64,000 nt of DNA from Sorex araneus (GCF_027595985.1 NC_073305.1:110915035-110979034), one strand, 5' to 3'. Counted from the first letter of the stretch, positions 23,835-36,340 are shown. Notes: generated by a model not told the origin, from the letters alone. Numbers and translations: made by a program.

Positions 23835-24227
23835 CCTTCCTTCCTTCCTTCCTTCCTTCCTTCCTTCCTTCCTTCCTTCCTTCCTTCCTTCCTTCCTTCC
23901 TTCCTTCCTTCCTTCCTTCCTTCCTTCCTTCCTTCCTTCCTTCCTTCCTTCCTTCCTTCCTTCCTTCCTTCCTTCCTTCCTTCCTTCCTTCCTTCCTTCC
24001 TTCCTTCCTTCCTTCCTTCCTTCCTTCCTTCCTTCCTTCCTTCCTTCCTTCCTTCCTTCCTTCCTTCCTTCCTTCCTTCTTCCCTCTTCTTTTCTTTTCT
24101 TTTCTTTTCTTTTCTTTTCTTTTCTTTTCTTTTCTTTTCTTTTCTTTTCTTTCCTTTCCTTTCCTTTCCTTTCCTTTTCTTTTCTTTTCTTTTATTTTAT
24201 TTTCTTTTCTTTTCTTCCTCTTTCTTT
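23835..24227 (+). repeat. (TTCC)n then (TTTTC)n polypyrimidine tract
   Basis: About 61 TTCC units to 24079, then TTTTC units to about 24217. Nearly 390 bp of pyrimidine on the plus strand, next to an L1 tail. Confidence 0.97.
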
Positions 24228-24445
24228 CTTATTGAATCACCATGTGGAAAGTTACAAAGCTTTCAGGCTTAAGTCTCAGTTACATAATGCTCGAACACCC
24301 ATCCCTTCACCAGTGCATATATTCCACCACCAAGAACCACGGTAAACCTTCCCCCCTCCCCCCTGCCCCCAGGCCCCTACCCCGCCTGTGTAGCTGATAA
24401 ATTTCACTTTACTTTCTCTTTACTTTGATTACATACAAACAAAAA
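24228..24445 (-). mobile_element. L1 3' end, reverse orientation
   Basis: In reverse it reads like 17947-18341: a G-rich tract, 'ggtggaatatatgcactgg', 'ccacatggtgattcaataa'. Its A-tail has become the long (TTTTC)n/(TTCC)n tract to the left. Confidence 0.72.
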
Positions 24446-25142
24446 AAAACTCACTATTATTGTTTGGAGTTTCCCCCCCACCAGAGTCGGGCTTGCTGGA
24501 AAGGAAGCATTTGATAATTTGTTTTCCATTGCTGAAAATGAAGAGATATGAGGTCATGTGGCCACAGTAGCGGCCTCGAGGTTCTAGATTTCTGTATTTT
24601 AGTACTTTAGTGAGGTACGAGCTAGGAATGATCCCTATTTTGGAGGAATTTTCACTGTACTGGGATGACGTGAAGATAAATAATAACATGATAAAAAATA
24701 AATCACAAGGGCTGCTAGTAGGTGATATGGAAAGCCTGCCCCCCAAAAAATAAATAAAAAAGAAAAGAAAAGAAAAGAAAGAAAAGAAAAGGAAGAGCAG
24801 GGCTCTGGACAATATTACAGTGAGGAACTTTGGGAAGCCCCAATAAGAGATTAATACTTGAACAAACCTAAGCAGAGATCTGTGGGAAGAACTTTCTAGG
24901 CTGTCATATGGTACACTCTCTACATAACAACAATTCTATGTGTAACATTTAGAAAAATTGTCCACTTGCTTTCCACAAGAGCTCCACAGATTACATCCTC
25001 ATGAACAATGAAAAGAGGACATCAATATTTCTAAATTCTCATCAATACTGGTTACTATCTTTTTTATTCACATCCTAATGGATGTGAAGTGATATGTCAT
25101 CATGGGCTTCATGTATGTCACTGATTATTGAAGATAAACATT

Positions 25143-25290
25143 ATTTTTTGGCTTTTTGGATCACACCCAACGATGCTCAGGGGTTACTCCTCGCTCTGCA
25201 CTCAGGAATTACTTGTGGTGGTGTTCATCAAACCATATGGGATGCAGGGGATCAAACCCCAGTCAGCTGCATGCAAGGCAACCTTATATG
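25143..25290 (-). repeat. tRNA-derived SINE, type A, head shortened
   Basis: Reverse body intact, head cut after 'gcatgcaaggcaacc'. Inserted in an old L1. Confidence 0.88.
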
Positions 25291-25547
25291 CTCCAGAACC
25301 AAAGATGAACATCTTTTTATGTGCATACATTTGTGTAGATTTTATGTATATATATTTTTTTGAAGAGAAATATATTAAAGTCATTTGACTACTTAAAAAT
25401 TTGAGTTATCCGTCTTTTTATTATTTAGGTGCAAAAAAACTTTGGAGCATAAGTATCTTATTACATATGTATTTTAAAAATACCTCGCTCCTATTTTGTG
25501 AGTTGCATTCACATATTCTTGACTGCAAGAATAAAGCCTCTAAATTT

Positions 25548-25753
25548 TCTTTTCTTTTCTTTTCTTTTCTTTTCTTTTCTTTTCTTTCATTTTTGGATCA
25601 TACCCGGCACTGCTCAGGGAGTTATTCCTGGCTCTGCACTCAGGAATTACTCCTGGTGGTGCTCAGGGGACCATATGGGATGCTAGAGATTGAACCCAGG
25701 TTGACCATGTGCAAGGTAAGCGCCTTACCTGCTATACTGAATCTTCGGCCCCA
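25548..25753 (-). repeat. tRNA-derived SINE, type A, with (TTTTC)n tail
   Basis: Pyrimidine pentanucleotide tail at 25548-25587, then the reverse type-A body. Inserted in an old L1. Confidence 0.92.
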
Positions 25754-25889
25754 AACTTTTGCAATTTTTATATAGTGCTATTGATTTTTCTTTTTCTTCC
25801 TCTCTTTTTAAATTTTATGCTTTTTATATCAAAGAACATTAATCTAGCATCACAAAGACTGATTTCTGCACTCAAAAATTTATTTGTTT

Positions 25890-26057
25890 CTTTGGTGGCC
25901 ACAGCAGTCTAGATTCAGGGCTTACTCCTGGCTCTGCACTCGGGGATCACTCCTGGTGGGGTCCAGGGGACTATATGTAGCAACACAGACTAAAGCCTTG
26001 TCAATCATGTACAAAGCAGCACATGCTCTACCTGCTGTACTGTTACTCCAGCCCCCA
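25890..26057 (-). repeat. tRNA-derived SINE, type A, old
   Basis: 'ggccacagcagtctag', 'cttactcctggctctgcact', 'ctgttactccagccccc'. Confidence 0.85.
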
Positions 26058-26849
26058 TGAAGTCTGATTTCTACATTACTTCTTTTTAAGGAACAACATT
26101 TGATTCTACACTCTAGTTCGAATTTGAATTATTTGGCTTTAAGTAGGAGGTCAAATTTCATCTTTTTTGAATATGGATATCTAGTTGTTCCAACACCATT
26201 TGTTAAATCATTTGACTCTTCCCCCCTTAAGTAGATTTGGCTATTTTGTAAAAAAAAAAAATTAGCTGACTACAGATGTATAGATTTATTTCTAGGTTCT
26301 TATACTGATCAAACTTGACAGTTTTTTTTAAATTCCAATTTTAATCTCTTCAAAAGTGATACACATCATAGGTAGTCAATAATTTTCTCCTATTTAATTT
26401 ACCAAAATAAGCATTTAAAGATGACACCTAAAACATGAAAAATTATAGTATTAGAACATACAGTTTTCTACAGTTTCTTAACTACTATAGCTTTGAAGTT
26501 TGTTTATATATCACAAAAGTCTGAGTCTTATCTATTCATTATTCCAGATGTTTTGACTATTCTGGCTTTTTTGCAGTTTCACATGGCTTTCGGTTCAGTT
26601 TGTCAGTTTCTTTTTTTTTAAGTAGGCTGAAATATTGACAGGAGAATGTTTAACTTGGGAAATGCACACTTGTATTAATTTTTATAAATATATGAATTCA
26701 ATTCATCACTGAAATTAGAATATGTAGCAGTTTCATCACTCAGAAGTATTCTGTCTTATTGTTCTTTGAAAGCAGAGCTTTCTCTTATTACTAATCCTGG
26801 CAATCACGGATATATTCTTGATTCCCATATTTTTGTCTTAAGAAGAATA

Positions 26850-27500
26850 TTACATAAGTTAAATCACACAATATTTATTTTTTGTATCCAGATTCTTTAT
26901 TCTATCAACATTATTTCAGAGTTATATGTGCTGCTTGCATAACAATAGTCCTTACTTTTTAATTTCTAAGTAATATATTAAATAACAACATACTTTGTTT
27001 ATACATACACCAAATCATGTATATTTGTGTTCCTTCTGCCATTTTAAAATAATATTACTGTAAAGAATCATGTGCAGGAGCTGGAGCAATAGTATAGCGG
27101 GTAGGGCTTTTGTCTTCCATGTAATAGACCCAAGTTTGATTCCCAGCATCCCACATGGTCCTCTGAGCACCACCAGAAATTATCCCTGAGTGTAGAGCCA
27201 GGAGTAAGCCCTGAGCACCACTGGGTGTGCTCCCCGCCAAAAAAAGACCCCCCTCCACCCCACTCCTCAAAAAGATTCATGTGCAGGTTTTTGTGTGAAC
27301 ATGTTTTCATGTATGTAAGATAATGTCTAAGAATACAATTACTGGGTTACATAATAATCTGTATAGGTTTGACTATAAGAGATTATTAAACTGATTTCCA
27401 AAATAGCTACTCCATTTTAAAATTTTACCAGCAAACTTAAGAGTTCCAACTGTTCTACAAACTTGTCAATACATAGTAGTCAGGTTTAATTTTTTCCTTT
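26850..27500 (-). mobile_element. Old L1 fragment, reverse
   Basis: 'gtgcaggtttttgtgtgaac', 'acaattactgggttacat' and 'agttccaactgttctac' follow the reverse of old L1 3' regions. A SINE sits at 27078. Confidence 0.6.
27078..27250 (+). repeat. tRNA-derived SINE, type A
   Basis: 'gagctggagcaatagtatag'; imperfect duplication 'agaatcatgtgcagg' / 'agattcatgtgcagg' around it. Inserted in an old L1. Confidence 0.9.
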
Positions 27501-27971
27501 TTGAGTAAAGGGTGTATAGTTGTAGGATAACATAGCCTCAGGTAGTTTAGGTTTATTGGGTTGCTACCATCACAGTGCTCCCATTCCTCTGTGTTTATTT
27601 GTAGCTTCTTTCTTAGTGTTCTGTTGACTTGTATATGTTGTTTTTTATTCTCCTTGAGTCCTTTACATAGTTTATTCAGAGCCATGTCCTTTTATATGGA
27701 CACAGTAAGAAATATATTGAGGCTTTTAGGGCAGCTCTCCTGGCAACTTCTTGCCACAGACTCAGACCACAGCGCTCAGGCCAGATTAATCATTCCTAAC
27801 CGTAGCAGGGTCCGAATCTAGTTATTACTTCTTGGATCATGACAGCATTTGTCCATGACCAAGCTCTTAACTTATAGTTTAGCATTAGGCACTTTGGCCA
27901 GGCCAATAAACCTAAACCATACCTGAGGCTGTGTTATCCTGCATATAGGGAAGTAAGATTTTAAAAATTAT

Positions 27972-28155
27972 TGGGCTGGAGAGTTAGTACAGCAAGCAGG
28001 GCATTTGATTTGCATGCGCCCACCCCCGGTTCAATTTCCAGCACCCCATATGGCATATGGTCATCTAAGCCAGCCAGATGCAATTCCTGAGCACAGAGCC
28101 CAGAGTAAGTGCTTAGCATCACCAGGTGTTGCCCCCCTCTCAAACAAAATAAAAA
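27972..28155 (+). repeat. tRNA-derived SINE, type A, old
   Basis: 'gggctggagagttagtacag', 'ggttcaatttccagcacccc', doubled 'catatgg'. Confidence 0.85.
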
Positions 28156-28349
28156 TGAAAATGTATATATAATTCATTTACTATAAAATTATATTTCCAA
28201 AATATAAAATTCTGTGCAAAAAGTATGATCAGGAGTCTATAAAATTATCACATACTCCAGTTGCAAAACCTTTCTATGATTTTAAAAAGGAACTCAATAC
28301 TAATTGGCAGTCACTCTCATTCCTCTTGTTCCCTGACCACTACTCAGTC

Positions 28350-29340
28350 TATTTTTGTTTCTTAAGATTTATGTGTTCTTGACATTTCCAAAAAATGGAA
28401 TCAAAGAATGTGTGGCATTTTTGGTTTGCTTTCTTTCACTTAGAAATACATATTTTTGGTTTATTTATGTTGTGGTCGACATTAGCATTTCACACTTTTT
28501 TCACGGCTGAATAATTATTTTATGTACATATTTTTTATTTATCCATTCATTAGCTGATACATATCTGGACTTGGTCATTATCAATAGTGCAAATAAAAAA
28601 TTTTACTTTTGGGCCGGAGTGATAGCACAGTGAATAGGGCATTTGCCTTGCATGAGGTCAACCCGAGTTCAATCTCTGGCAGCCCATATGGTTCACCTGT
28701 GCACCACCAGGAGTAATTCCTGAGTGTAGAGCCAGGAGTAACCCCTGAGCATTACCAGGTGTGACCCAAAAAGTGAAAAAAAAATTTACTTTGGCTATAA
28801 TCAAAATGGGCATGTGTTTTTTGATTCTCCTGGGAACATATTTAGGGATGGAATTGTTGAGTCTCATGATCTGTCAATGCTTAATTCTGAAGAAATATAA
28901 AACTTTCTGAAACAACGGAATCATTTTATATCCAGTCAGCAATACTGGATATTGCTGATTGGATATAACGTGTGAGCACTGGTCTGCAGGTTCTTGATAG
29001 TTAAAAACATTCAAAATCTTTTTATATATGTATTGAATATTTGTCTACTCTTAGGTAATGTCTATCTGAATACCAACTTTGAAACTGTATTATTTGTCTT
29101 TTTAATTACTGATATATAAGAATTATTTGGCAGTTATGGATACAAGTTTCTTGGGAGATGTATGATTTGGAAATATTTCTTTCACTTTAAGGATTACCTT
29201 TTGAGTTTCTTTATGGTATATAACATAACATAACATGAATGGTTTTAATTTTCATAAATTCCCATGATTTGTTTTATACGTTTTCTACATATTTTTCCTA
29301 AGAAACTGCCTAACCCAAGGTCTTATATTTTTAGAAGTAG
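28350..29340 (-). mobile_element. Old L1 fragment, reverse
   Basis: 'tttatccattcattagctga', 'ggatggaattgttgagtctc', 'cttctggatattgaatatttgt'-like text matches reversed L1 ORF2/3' UTR. A SINE sits at 28610. Ends approximate. Confidence 0.6.
28610..28783 (+). repeat. tRNA-derived SINE, type A
   Basis: 'gggccggagtgatagcacag' head; near-identical 'atttactttgg' flanks. Inserted in an old L1. Confidence 0.92.
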
Positions 29341-29357
29341 ATTTTCTTCTGAGAGTT

Positions 29358-29475
29358 TTTTTTTCCTGTGGCTTTTTAGGTCACACCCAGTGATGCTCAG
29401 GGGCCACTCCTTGCTCTGCACTTAGTAATTACTCTTGGCAGTGCTTGGGGACCATATGGGATGCCGAGGATCTAT
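29358..29475 (-). repeat. SINE fragment, type A, head missing
   Basis: Reverse body from 'ggtcacacccagtgatgctc' to 'gatgccgaggat', then lost. Confidence 0.85.
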
Positions 29476-29597
29476 CTGCTATCTATCATAGTTCCTGCCT
29501 CTTCTCACAGTTTTTATAGATTTCTAACATTTAGATCTTAGATTAACTTTGAATTAATTTTTGTGGATATAAGAGGTGCCATTTCATCCATTTTTTG

Positions 29598-29768
29598 TTA
29601 GTTTTGGGGTCACTTCCAACAGTGTTCAGGGATTATTCCTCACCCCTTGCTCTGATCTCAGATAAGCCCTGATGGTGCCTGGGGGAACCAAACCTAGTAC
29701 TGGGATCAAAATGGGGTTGGCTGCACGCAACACAAGTGCCTTAACTCCTGGATTAACTCTCTGCCCTC
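29598..29768 (-). repeat. tRNA-derived SINE, type A, old
   Basis: 'ggggtcacttccaacagtg', 'ggttggctgcacgcaac'; strongly diverged. Confidence 0.75.
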
Positions 29769-29978
29769 AAACTTCATTATTTCTGCACATGGTTATCCAG
29801 TTTTCCTAGGCCACTTTAAAAAAGACATGAAAAAATATTAGAATAGAGGTCACATAGGGTTCATTGTGGAGAGCAGCGCGCTCTTTGGTGGTGGGGAAGT
29901 GCGGTAATTGTACCTATCCACAGTATAAATTTTAACACTATTGTAGTCCTGTTAACAAATTTTTTCAAGGTGATCTTT

Positions 29979-30155
29979 GGGGATTGGAGTGATAGTATAG
30001 AGGGTAGGGCGTTTGCCTTGCACGCGGCTGACTCGGGTTCGATTCCCAGCATCCCATATGGATCCCAGAGCACTGCCAGGAGTAATTCCTAAGTGCAGAG
30101 CCAGGAGTAACCCCTGTGCATTGCCAGGTGTTACCCAAAAAGCCAAAAAAAAAAA
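29979..30155 (+). repeat. tRNA-derived SINE, type A, young-looking
   Basis: Near-consensus, B box 'gggttcgattccc', flanking 'tgatcttt' copies. Confidence 0.93.
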
Positions 30156-30879
30156 TGATCTTTTCCCTTTTTGATGGTCCTGACCTTTTTGTAGGAAATT
30201 GCCTCAACAATGTATATAAGGATTGTTTCTGGGCTCTTTAAAGATCTGTATTTATATCCTTATGAAACATTTGTTTTGATTACTGTAGGTTTTTAGAATC
30301 TTTGATAAAGATTCCAGCTTGTTCTTCTTTCCCAGGATTATTAGCTAACACAGTGTCTCCCAAAGTAGGTAGGACTTCTCCAGGGGAAATGACCTAGGAT
30401 GTTGGTGGGGTGGTAGTTGATTCAGGTACAATTAGGGGATGCTACATTATTGTTCATTTAAAGAAGGTAGAACTGCGGGGGGATGCTAAGTGATATTTTT
30501 TTCTGAAAGGGGGATGAGTGGGGCAAGAAAATTTTGGAAAATTTTCTCTTACGGGTTTTTCTTCAGCAGAGAAAATTCTCAAAAGTATTGGACACCTGAG
30601 AGCTGTGTGATGCTGGTAGAGGCTATTGGACATCGAAATCTTTAACTCCTGAATGAGACTCTAGGAAGTTTATTAGAGTATCAAGTAAAGTCAATCATCA
30701 CAAAATTTAGAATGTGAAAAATATATTTAAGTAATCTTGTACTGGGTATCATCAATGTGCTTTCATGGATATAAAGACAAAGGGTAATGAATTGCAATAA
30801 GATATATGTGCAGTACCTAAATCATAGAGAGAAAAGAAGTCTATATCAAAGATCTGATAAAATTTTCATACAGCTTTCA

Positions 30880-31230
30880 GTAAAATGAAATGTACCTGCA
30901 ATGGAATTAAAGGGTATCATACTGAGTGAAGTCAGTCACAGGAAAGGAACAGAAACAGAATGATCTCTCTTGCATTTGGGATATAGATATGGTGTTAGGG
31001 TAGGAACAAATATTCACAGGCAGCAGAATTGGAGAGTCGGTCTGCAGAACTGGAGAGTTGGTCCATAGAACTGAGCTTTCCTGGGGTGGGGAGGGAAATG
31101 GATTGGAAGAGTCTTTGAAACACTGATAGAAGGAACAGGGCACTGTGGTGGCGAGTATGGTGTTAGAACTACAGATGCACGAAACTACCATATGTAGTAC
31201 TGAAATCATGGTGCCGCAATAAAATAGAAA
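30880..31230 (+). mobile_element. L1 3' end, antisense to SNAP91, next to exon L
   Basis: 'gggtatcatactgagtgaag' starts the recognisable part; 'aaatcatggtgccgcaataa' is the L1 end also seen near 56320 and 61020. The A-tail has decayed. Confidence 0.72.
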
Positions 31231-31254
31231 GCCACCCAAATCTTTATTACTTAC

Positions 31255-31404
31255 TGCCTACTAAGCTGGCGAGAGATGAGTCCAGATCACTCCCAAGGGG
31301 TTTGCTTGCTGCCATTGCAGGACTGGGTGGTACCATTGAGACGGGTGCGGGTTGCCCAGTCGGTGCCATGGTTGGCATCAGAAGATCACCTAGGCCATCG
31401 AACA
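31255..31404 (-). CDS. SNAP91: SNAP91 coding exon L
   Basis: 150 nt, phase 1-1, between 'atttccag' and 'gtaagt'. It encodes FDGLGDLLMPTMAPTGQPAP, VSMVPPSPAMAASKPLGSDL and DSSLASLVG, with a DLL motif. An antisense L1 3' end finishes only about 25 nt downstream of its donor. Confidence 0.97.
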
Positions 31405-32997
31405 CTGGAAATCAAATAGACCAGGTTCAGAATAAAAGAGCATCATATGACAAACTGAAACAAGGCTGCCTTTTGAAAAAAAAATGAATACTTAAAAAGA
31501 AGGCATGAAATTCACACTTTTCATAACAATTACACCAAGAAGGACATCTTTACACATGTTTACTTATACAGTGTGGAATACTAATGAATATGAACGAACA
31601 TGTAAAAGAATCTGTGTAATGTACAGGAAAGAGCACAGATTTCAGAATCAGAGTTGGGTTCAAGTTTAGCTGTAAGTTTCACAAATCTGTGACTTCAAAA
31701 GAAGTCCCTACCTTGGCTTTTAGTTTTCTCAATCTACAAATGGGCAAAGTACCACAACTCTATGGATTTGCTGTGGATATTAAAATAGATGCTATATCAT
31801 CTTTATTGTAATTATAACTCTACCTAAGGACTTATAAGTGGTAATTATTAATATTAAATACAATAACTAAATTCTTATTCAAAATGGTAGTGATTTACAG
31901 TCATGTTTAAGCATTTTACTATGAAATCCATAGATGTTAACTTTCAAATAAAATTTTAAATGAGAAAAATATTCTAGTCTTCTATGCAATTAGTACAATT
32001 AAAAACCTTATTTAATAGCTAGAATAAGTATCTGAAAAATATGACCAAATGTTAGAAAAAGAATTTTTCTTTCACTAAAATGATCAATTTTAATTTAATT
32101 TAAAATGGATATATTAAAAAATACCACTTATATACTAGGAATCATACTCTTTTTGATAATTTCTAATTACTATATAATAAATTACCACTTTAATTCCTGG
32201 AAGACTACTCAAAATGTAGACTCATAGCATATGCATAAGGTATTGCGAACATCTATGTCAATTTTTTGTGGCTGTTAATTTTTATTAAAACTTAAATTTC
32301 AACAAAAATGACTTACAATAAATGCTACTACAAAATAATTCTAAACTGAAAAATGACAACACTCAACTAGGCACTGGCAATAGAAGCAACCAAATTGTCA
32401 GGCAGAGGACAAATTAAGGGTGTTTCTGAAACACATTTAATTGCCAAAAACTCACCAATTGAAAATTTGTAGTAAGGACCCAGCATGAGAAGAGAAGAGT
32501 AGAATGGAAGAGAATACAAACAAAATGACAGCAGGATGAAAGGTTAAAGGCAGGCAAAGAATAGTATTTGTGTCTCAACTTCATTAAACTGAGGGCCATG
32601 CAAGGTTCAGAGGGTATAAAGCAATAGTAGTGGGTGTGCCCACACATTATTCTACAAAAGTATAGAACAAATTATTTGTTTTCTATTATCCAACGCTAAA
32701 TCACCGTACATACGTTCATGCAAACAAATGCTCTGTGTGTGTGTGTGTAACTGGATTTCTTTGAAAAAAGAAAAAAGAAACACAGAGAGTGAATGTTGCT
32801 AATTATTAAAGCATCAGGTATACCAAAAAAAAAAATCTACGTCAGTTATAAAGGAGAAATTAACGGAATGGTTTTAAAACCAAGTTAACACTCAGTATTT
32901 ACTAATAAGTTTCCTCATAGTATACTAACCTCGGTAGAATGCCTTATTATTAGAGCATAAATTTAAAAAAAAACACCTTTGAAAATCATTGCCTCAC
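31405..32997 (-). other. SNAP91 intron K-L
   Basis: 1.6 kb, AT-rich. No SINE or L1 seen; a short (GT)n run lies near 32735. Confidence 0.9.
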
Positions 32998-33132
32998 CTG
33001 ATGGATCAAAGGAGCTGCTGCTAGAAGTTGAAGGCGTTGTTCCAAAAGCTGCCTCGAAATTGGGTTGTAGCAAGTTATTCTGAGCTGGAGTCACTGGTGA
33101 TGGAGATGGGGCAATGAAAGAACCTCCAAATC
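32998..33132 (-). CDS. SNAP91: SNAP91 coding exon K
   Basis: 135 nt, phase 1-1, between 'cttctccag' and 'gtgagg'. It encodes FGGSFIAPSPSPVTPAQNNL, then LQPNFEAAFGTTPSTSSSSS, FDPS. It is the last symmetrical exon of the array and is rich in Ser, Thr and Pro. Confidence 0.97.
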
Positions 33133-34203
33133 CTGGAGAAGAAATGTCCCAGAAAAATATAAGCAGGAACAACTAAAGGTGGTTACAGGCCATAAAAAAG
33201 TAGAAAGAAAAAGTTATAGAAGATGGACAAGGAATCGACTGTATACAGATGAGAAGTCAAACAAATCTGAGACGTTTGTTCTAGAGATTTATCAAGTATC
33301 TTGATATCTGCCATGCATTAATGAGATAATTAAGTTGATTATAAGTAAAACAGCATACAAGCAAATACACTTTTATTAAGAGATACTTTGGTAGCCAAAT
33401 CTATTATTATAAGTGTATGTACAGCTAAGAAGTCTTGCTAGGCTGGAAACTCAGGTAATTATTTTTGTGACATTTAAATTTTGTTTCTTCAAATCACAAT
33501 ATAAAATAGCTAGAAAGTGCTTATATATGTGTGTATGTATGTATGTGTATACACACACAAACACACACACATATATGTATGCTCAGTATAATAAAATACA
33601 AACCAGAAAAATATGCATGCATCCTGCTACTAAATCTTCTTTAATATCTTCTGTACATATTCTAGTCCCAATGTTGTTACTGCCAAGTCTAAGGTCATCC
33701 ACCTCCCCCCCCCACTTGGCTCCAGGATTCATAAACAGTCACTCGGAGACACTTCCTGTCTCCTGTATGGACCTCCTCCAACTTAGCCTTCGTGCTGAAC
33801 CACACTGATCTTTCTGAGCAGACAATGCTGACACAGTTACTTTTAAAAATACCTCACTAGTGGTTATAACTCTGAGAGTTATAGAATGGAATATTTTTTC
33901 TATGGAAATCAGGTTACTCTGTCTGCTGGATGATCTCTCTCATCTTCACAAACTTGATTATCACAACCTTAATCAGCCATCCTAGTGAAGTAGAAGGTGG
34001 TTCTTCAATTGTCCTATATTGTCACCCACTGCTACCAGTCACAAGTACTTGCAGGCTTGCTTCACCAAGTGCCCATAACTTGTGTATTCTGCTCTGAGTC
34101 CTAAGCACCCCACCTGCAGCTCTCCCTTCCATGATACTTCTGAATCTCCATTGCAAGCTCCCCTTCATGGCGATTGTTTTTGATGTCAGGAACTGTCTTT
34201 TAT

Positions 34204-34370
34204 TTGGGGGGAGAGGTAAGGGGGTCACACGGCAATGCACAGGGGTTACTCCTGGCTCTGCACTCAGGAATTACTCCTGGCGGTGCTCAGGGGTCCATAT
34301 GGGATGCTGGGAATTGAACCTGGGTCAGACATGTGCAAACACTCTACCTTCTGTGCTATCGCTCCAACCC
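34204..34370 (-). repeat. tRNA-derived SINE, type A
   Basis: Reverse type A; 'caggaactgt' flanks both ends. Confidence 0.92.
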
Positions 34371-34616
34371 CAGGAACTGTGTCTTTTGTCTTGTCTTTTG
34401 CACTAAGATTCAGCAGAGTCCTAAAACACTGCATTAATTCTCACCAAGGGAAGGTCATTTTTGAATATAAAAGATAAGACTGAACATAAAATATTAATGG
34501 AAAGTAATCAAACCCCAAAACATTTTTGAAAGTTAGAAGCAAATAGTTTCTTTCAGTCAAAAGAAGCGGAGACTGAACTCACTTTATATTCCTTTTATTT
34601 AAAAAAAAATAACTAT

Positions 34617-34810
34617 AGGGCTGGAGTGAAAGCACAGTGAATAGGGCATTTGCCTTGCACATGGCCGACCTCGAACCCGGGTTCGATCCCCAGCATCCCG
34701 TATGGTTGCCTGAGCACTGCCAGGAATTAATTCCTGAATGCATGAGTCAGGAGTAATCCCTGTGCATCGCCAGGTATGACCCCAAAAGTAAACAAACAAA
34801 CAAACAAAAA
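34617..34810 (+). repeat. tRNA-derived SINE, type A, long variant
   Basis: Extra 'ctcgaac' before the B box 'gggttcgatcccc', and 'tgcatgagtcaggag' variant body. Confidence 0.92.
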
Positions 34811-34949
34811 AACTGTAATCTTTGGAGGAACTAATTTCCTTTCTATGAGCAGCTGCCAAGCAATCATCCGTGGAGCCAGGGGCCACTCCTGGGAATATTC
34901 AGCCCAGCTGTATAGGCCAGATAGAAAGAAGTTATTTCTTTAAAAAATT

Positions 34950-35710
34950 ATTTTAGGCACCATGGTTTAAAAAATTGTGAATGGCAGTGTTTCCTGCATA
35001 AATTACTCCAGCACAGCACCCTCCATCACAGGGTCTGCTTCCCTCCATCACTGCCCACTGACCCCCTCCATACTACTATCCCTAAAATTACCCCTTCGCT
35101 ACTTCCCCCCACCAAACTGTGGTAAGTTTCCTAGAGAAAACCAGTTTCTGTTGCCTTTGTGCATTTACTATTCTCTTACTATGATTCTTTATATTCTGCT
35201 ACGGGAGAAAGAGATTATTTTGTGTCTGTCTCTCTCTTTCTGACTAAATTTACTTAACGTGATATTCTCCGTATTTGTACGTGGAGCAGCAAATTGCATG
35301 ATTACACCTTTCCTTATAGCTGAGTAACATTCTGTTGTATATAAATGCCATAGTTTGTTTTTTTTAGTCATTTTTTCTTGAACACTTGGGTTGTTTTACA
35401 GTTTTGCTGTTGTGAGTAGGACGGATTTGCTAAACACAGGAAGGCAAATGTCTTTTCTGAATAGTTTTTAGGTCTTTGGGGTACATATCCAGAAAAGAAA
35501 TTGCTAGGTCATATAGAAACTAAATTCCTATTTTTTTTGAGAAGTGTCCATATAGTTTTCCAAAGGAGGCTAACTCAGTTTACATACATGCCAGCAGTGA
35601 ATGAGGGTCCCCATTCCACCACAACCAACATTGGTTGCTTTTGTTTTTTGTGATGTGCACCAGTCTCACTGTTATAAAATGGTATATCAGTTGTAAGACT
35701 AGACAGTACT
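34950..35710 (-). mobile_element. L1 3' part, reverse
   Basis: 'cattctgttgtatataaatg', 'cttgggttgttttacagttt', 'gggtacatatccagaaaag' and 'gccagcagtgaatgagggt' are the reversed L1 ORF2 end and 3' UTR. Confidence 0.78.
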
Positions 35711-36340
35711 CTATTCTCAAAGAAATTACTATTACAGAAGTCTTTCTTATACCTAATTTGGGAATATATTCCTTTTTAATATAAGCATATTTTCTCTTTT
35801 TACAAACTGCTTGCATAAAGAAAACTTAAAAAATACCTGGAAACTTCTACTTTATAAAAGCAAGTTATGATTTTGAAATTTATTGTCTCCAGTTTTTACA
35901 AAGCAAGCAATAATGAGGGTTAAACTCTTCCTGAAAACTGACAGTGGTATGAATGGATTTAGACATTCCGTGTATGTTCATGAAAAAAATTAAATCTTTG
36001 AATATTGTTACCTATATAAATTGTGTTTAATGCTATGCTAGGATGTTTCAATGATTTAGTGTTTAAGGAATGTATCATATAAATTTTCTTACTGAATAAA
36101 ACAGTTTGCATGTATTTAAGAATTAGTATCAGGAAAAGAAAAATATGGGTTCAAAGCAATTATTTTTGTGGATATGACTGATTTAGGAGCACTGGTGGCT
36201 ATGCTAACGCTGGTTAACAGCTCAAGCTGAGATGTAGTTGTGGTTACTACAGAAATATTTTTTTTCTTATGATGTGATTGTATTATAGGTAATTTGGATA
36301 TAACTGAACTTGACTTTCAGTTTCTTAAAATTTGCCTCTG

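Larger units (their letters stand above)
24940..26330 (-). mobile_element. Old L1 fragment (ORF2 3' part) with nested SINEs
   Basis: Stretches such as 'atggatgtgaagtgatatgt' and 'gttccaacaccatttgttaa' match the reverse complement of mammalian L1 ORF2 as I recall it. Three SINEs (25143, 25548, 25890) interrupt it. Ends are approximate. Confidence 0.7.
22187..31254 (-). other. SNAP91 intron L-M
   Basis: 9.1 kb, the most L1-rich intron: five L1 pieces, twelve SINEs, a 390-bp polypyrimidine microsatellite and the second copy of the duplicated segment (22313-22569). The long poly-Pro/Ser ORFs near 23.6-24.3 kb are microsatellite artefacts. Confidence 0.9.

Noticed and set aside
23644..24345. 233- and 148-codon plus-strand ORFs of repeated Leu-Pro-Ser-Phe
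   Set aside because: They are readings of the (TTCC)n/(TTTTC)n microsatellite and SINE; no protein evidence.
31255..31404. Suspected frameshift in exon L
   Set aside because: An initial misreading of one base; on recount the exon is 150 nt and in frame.
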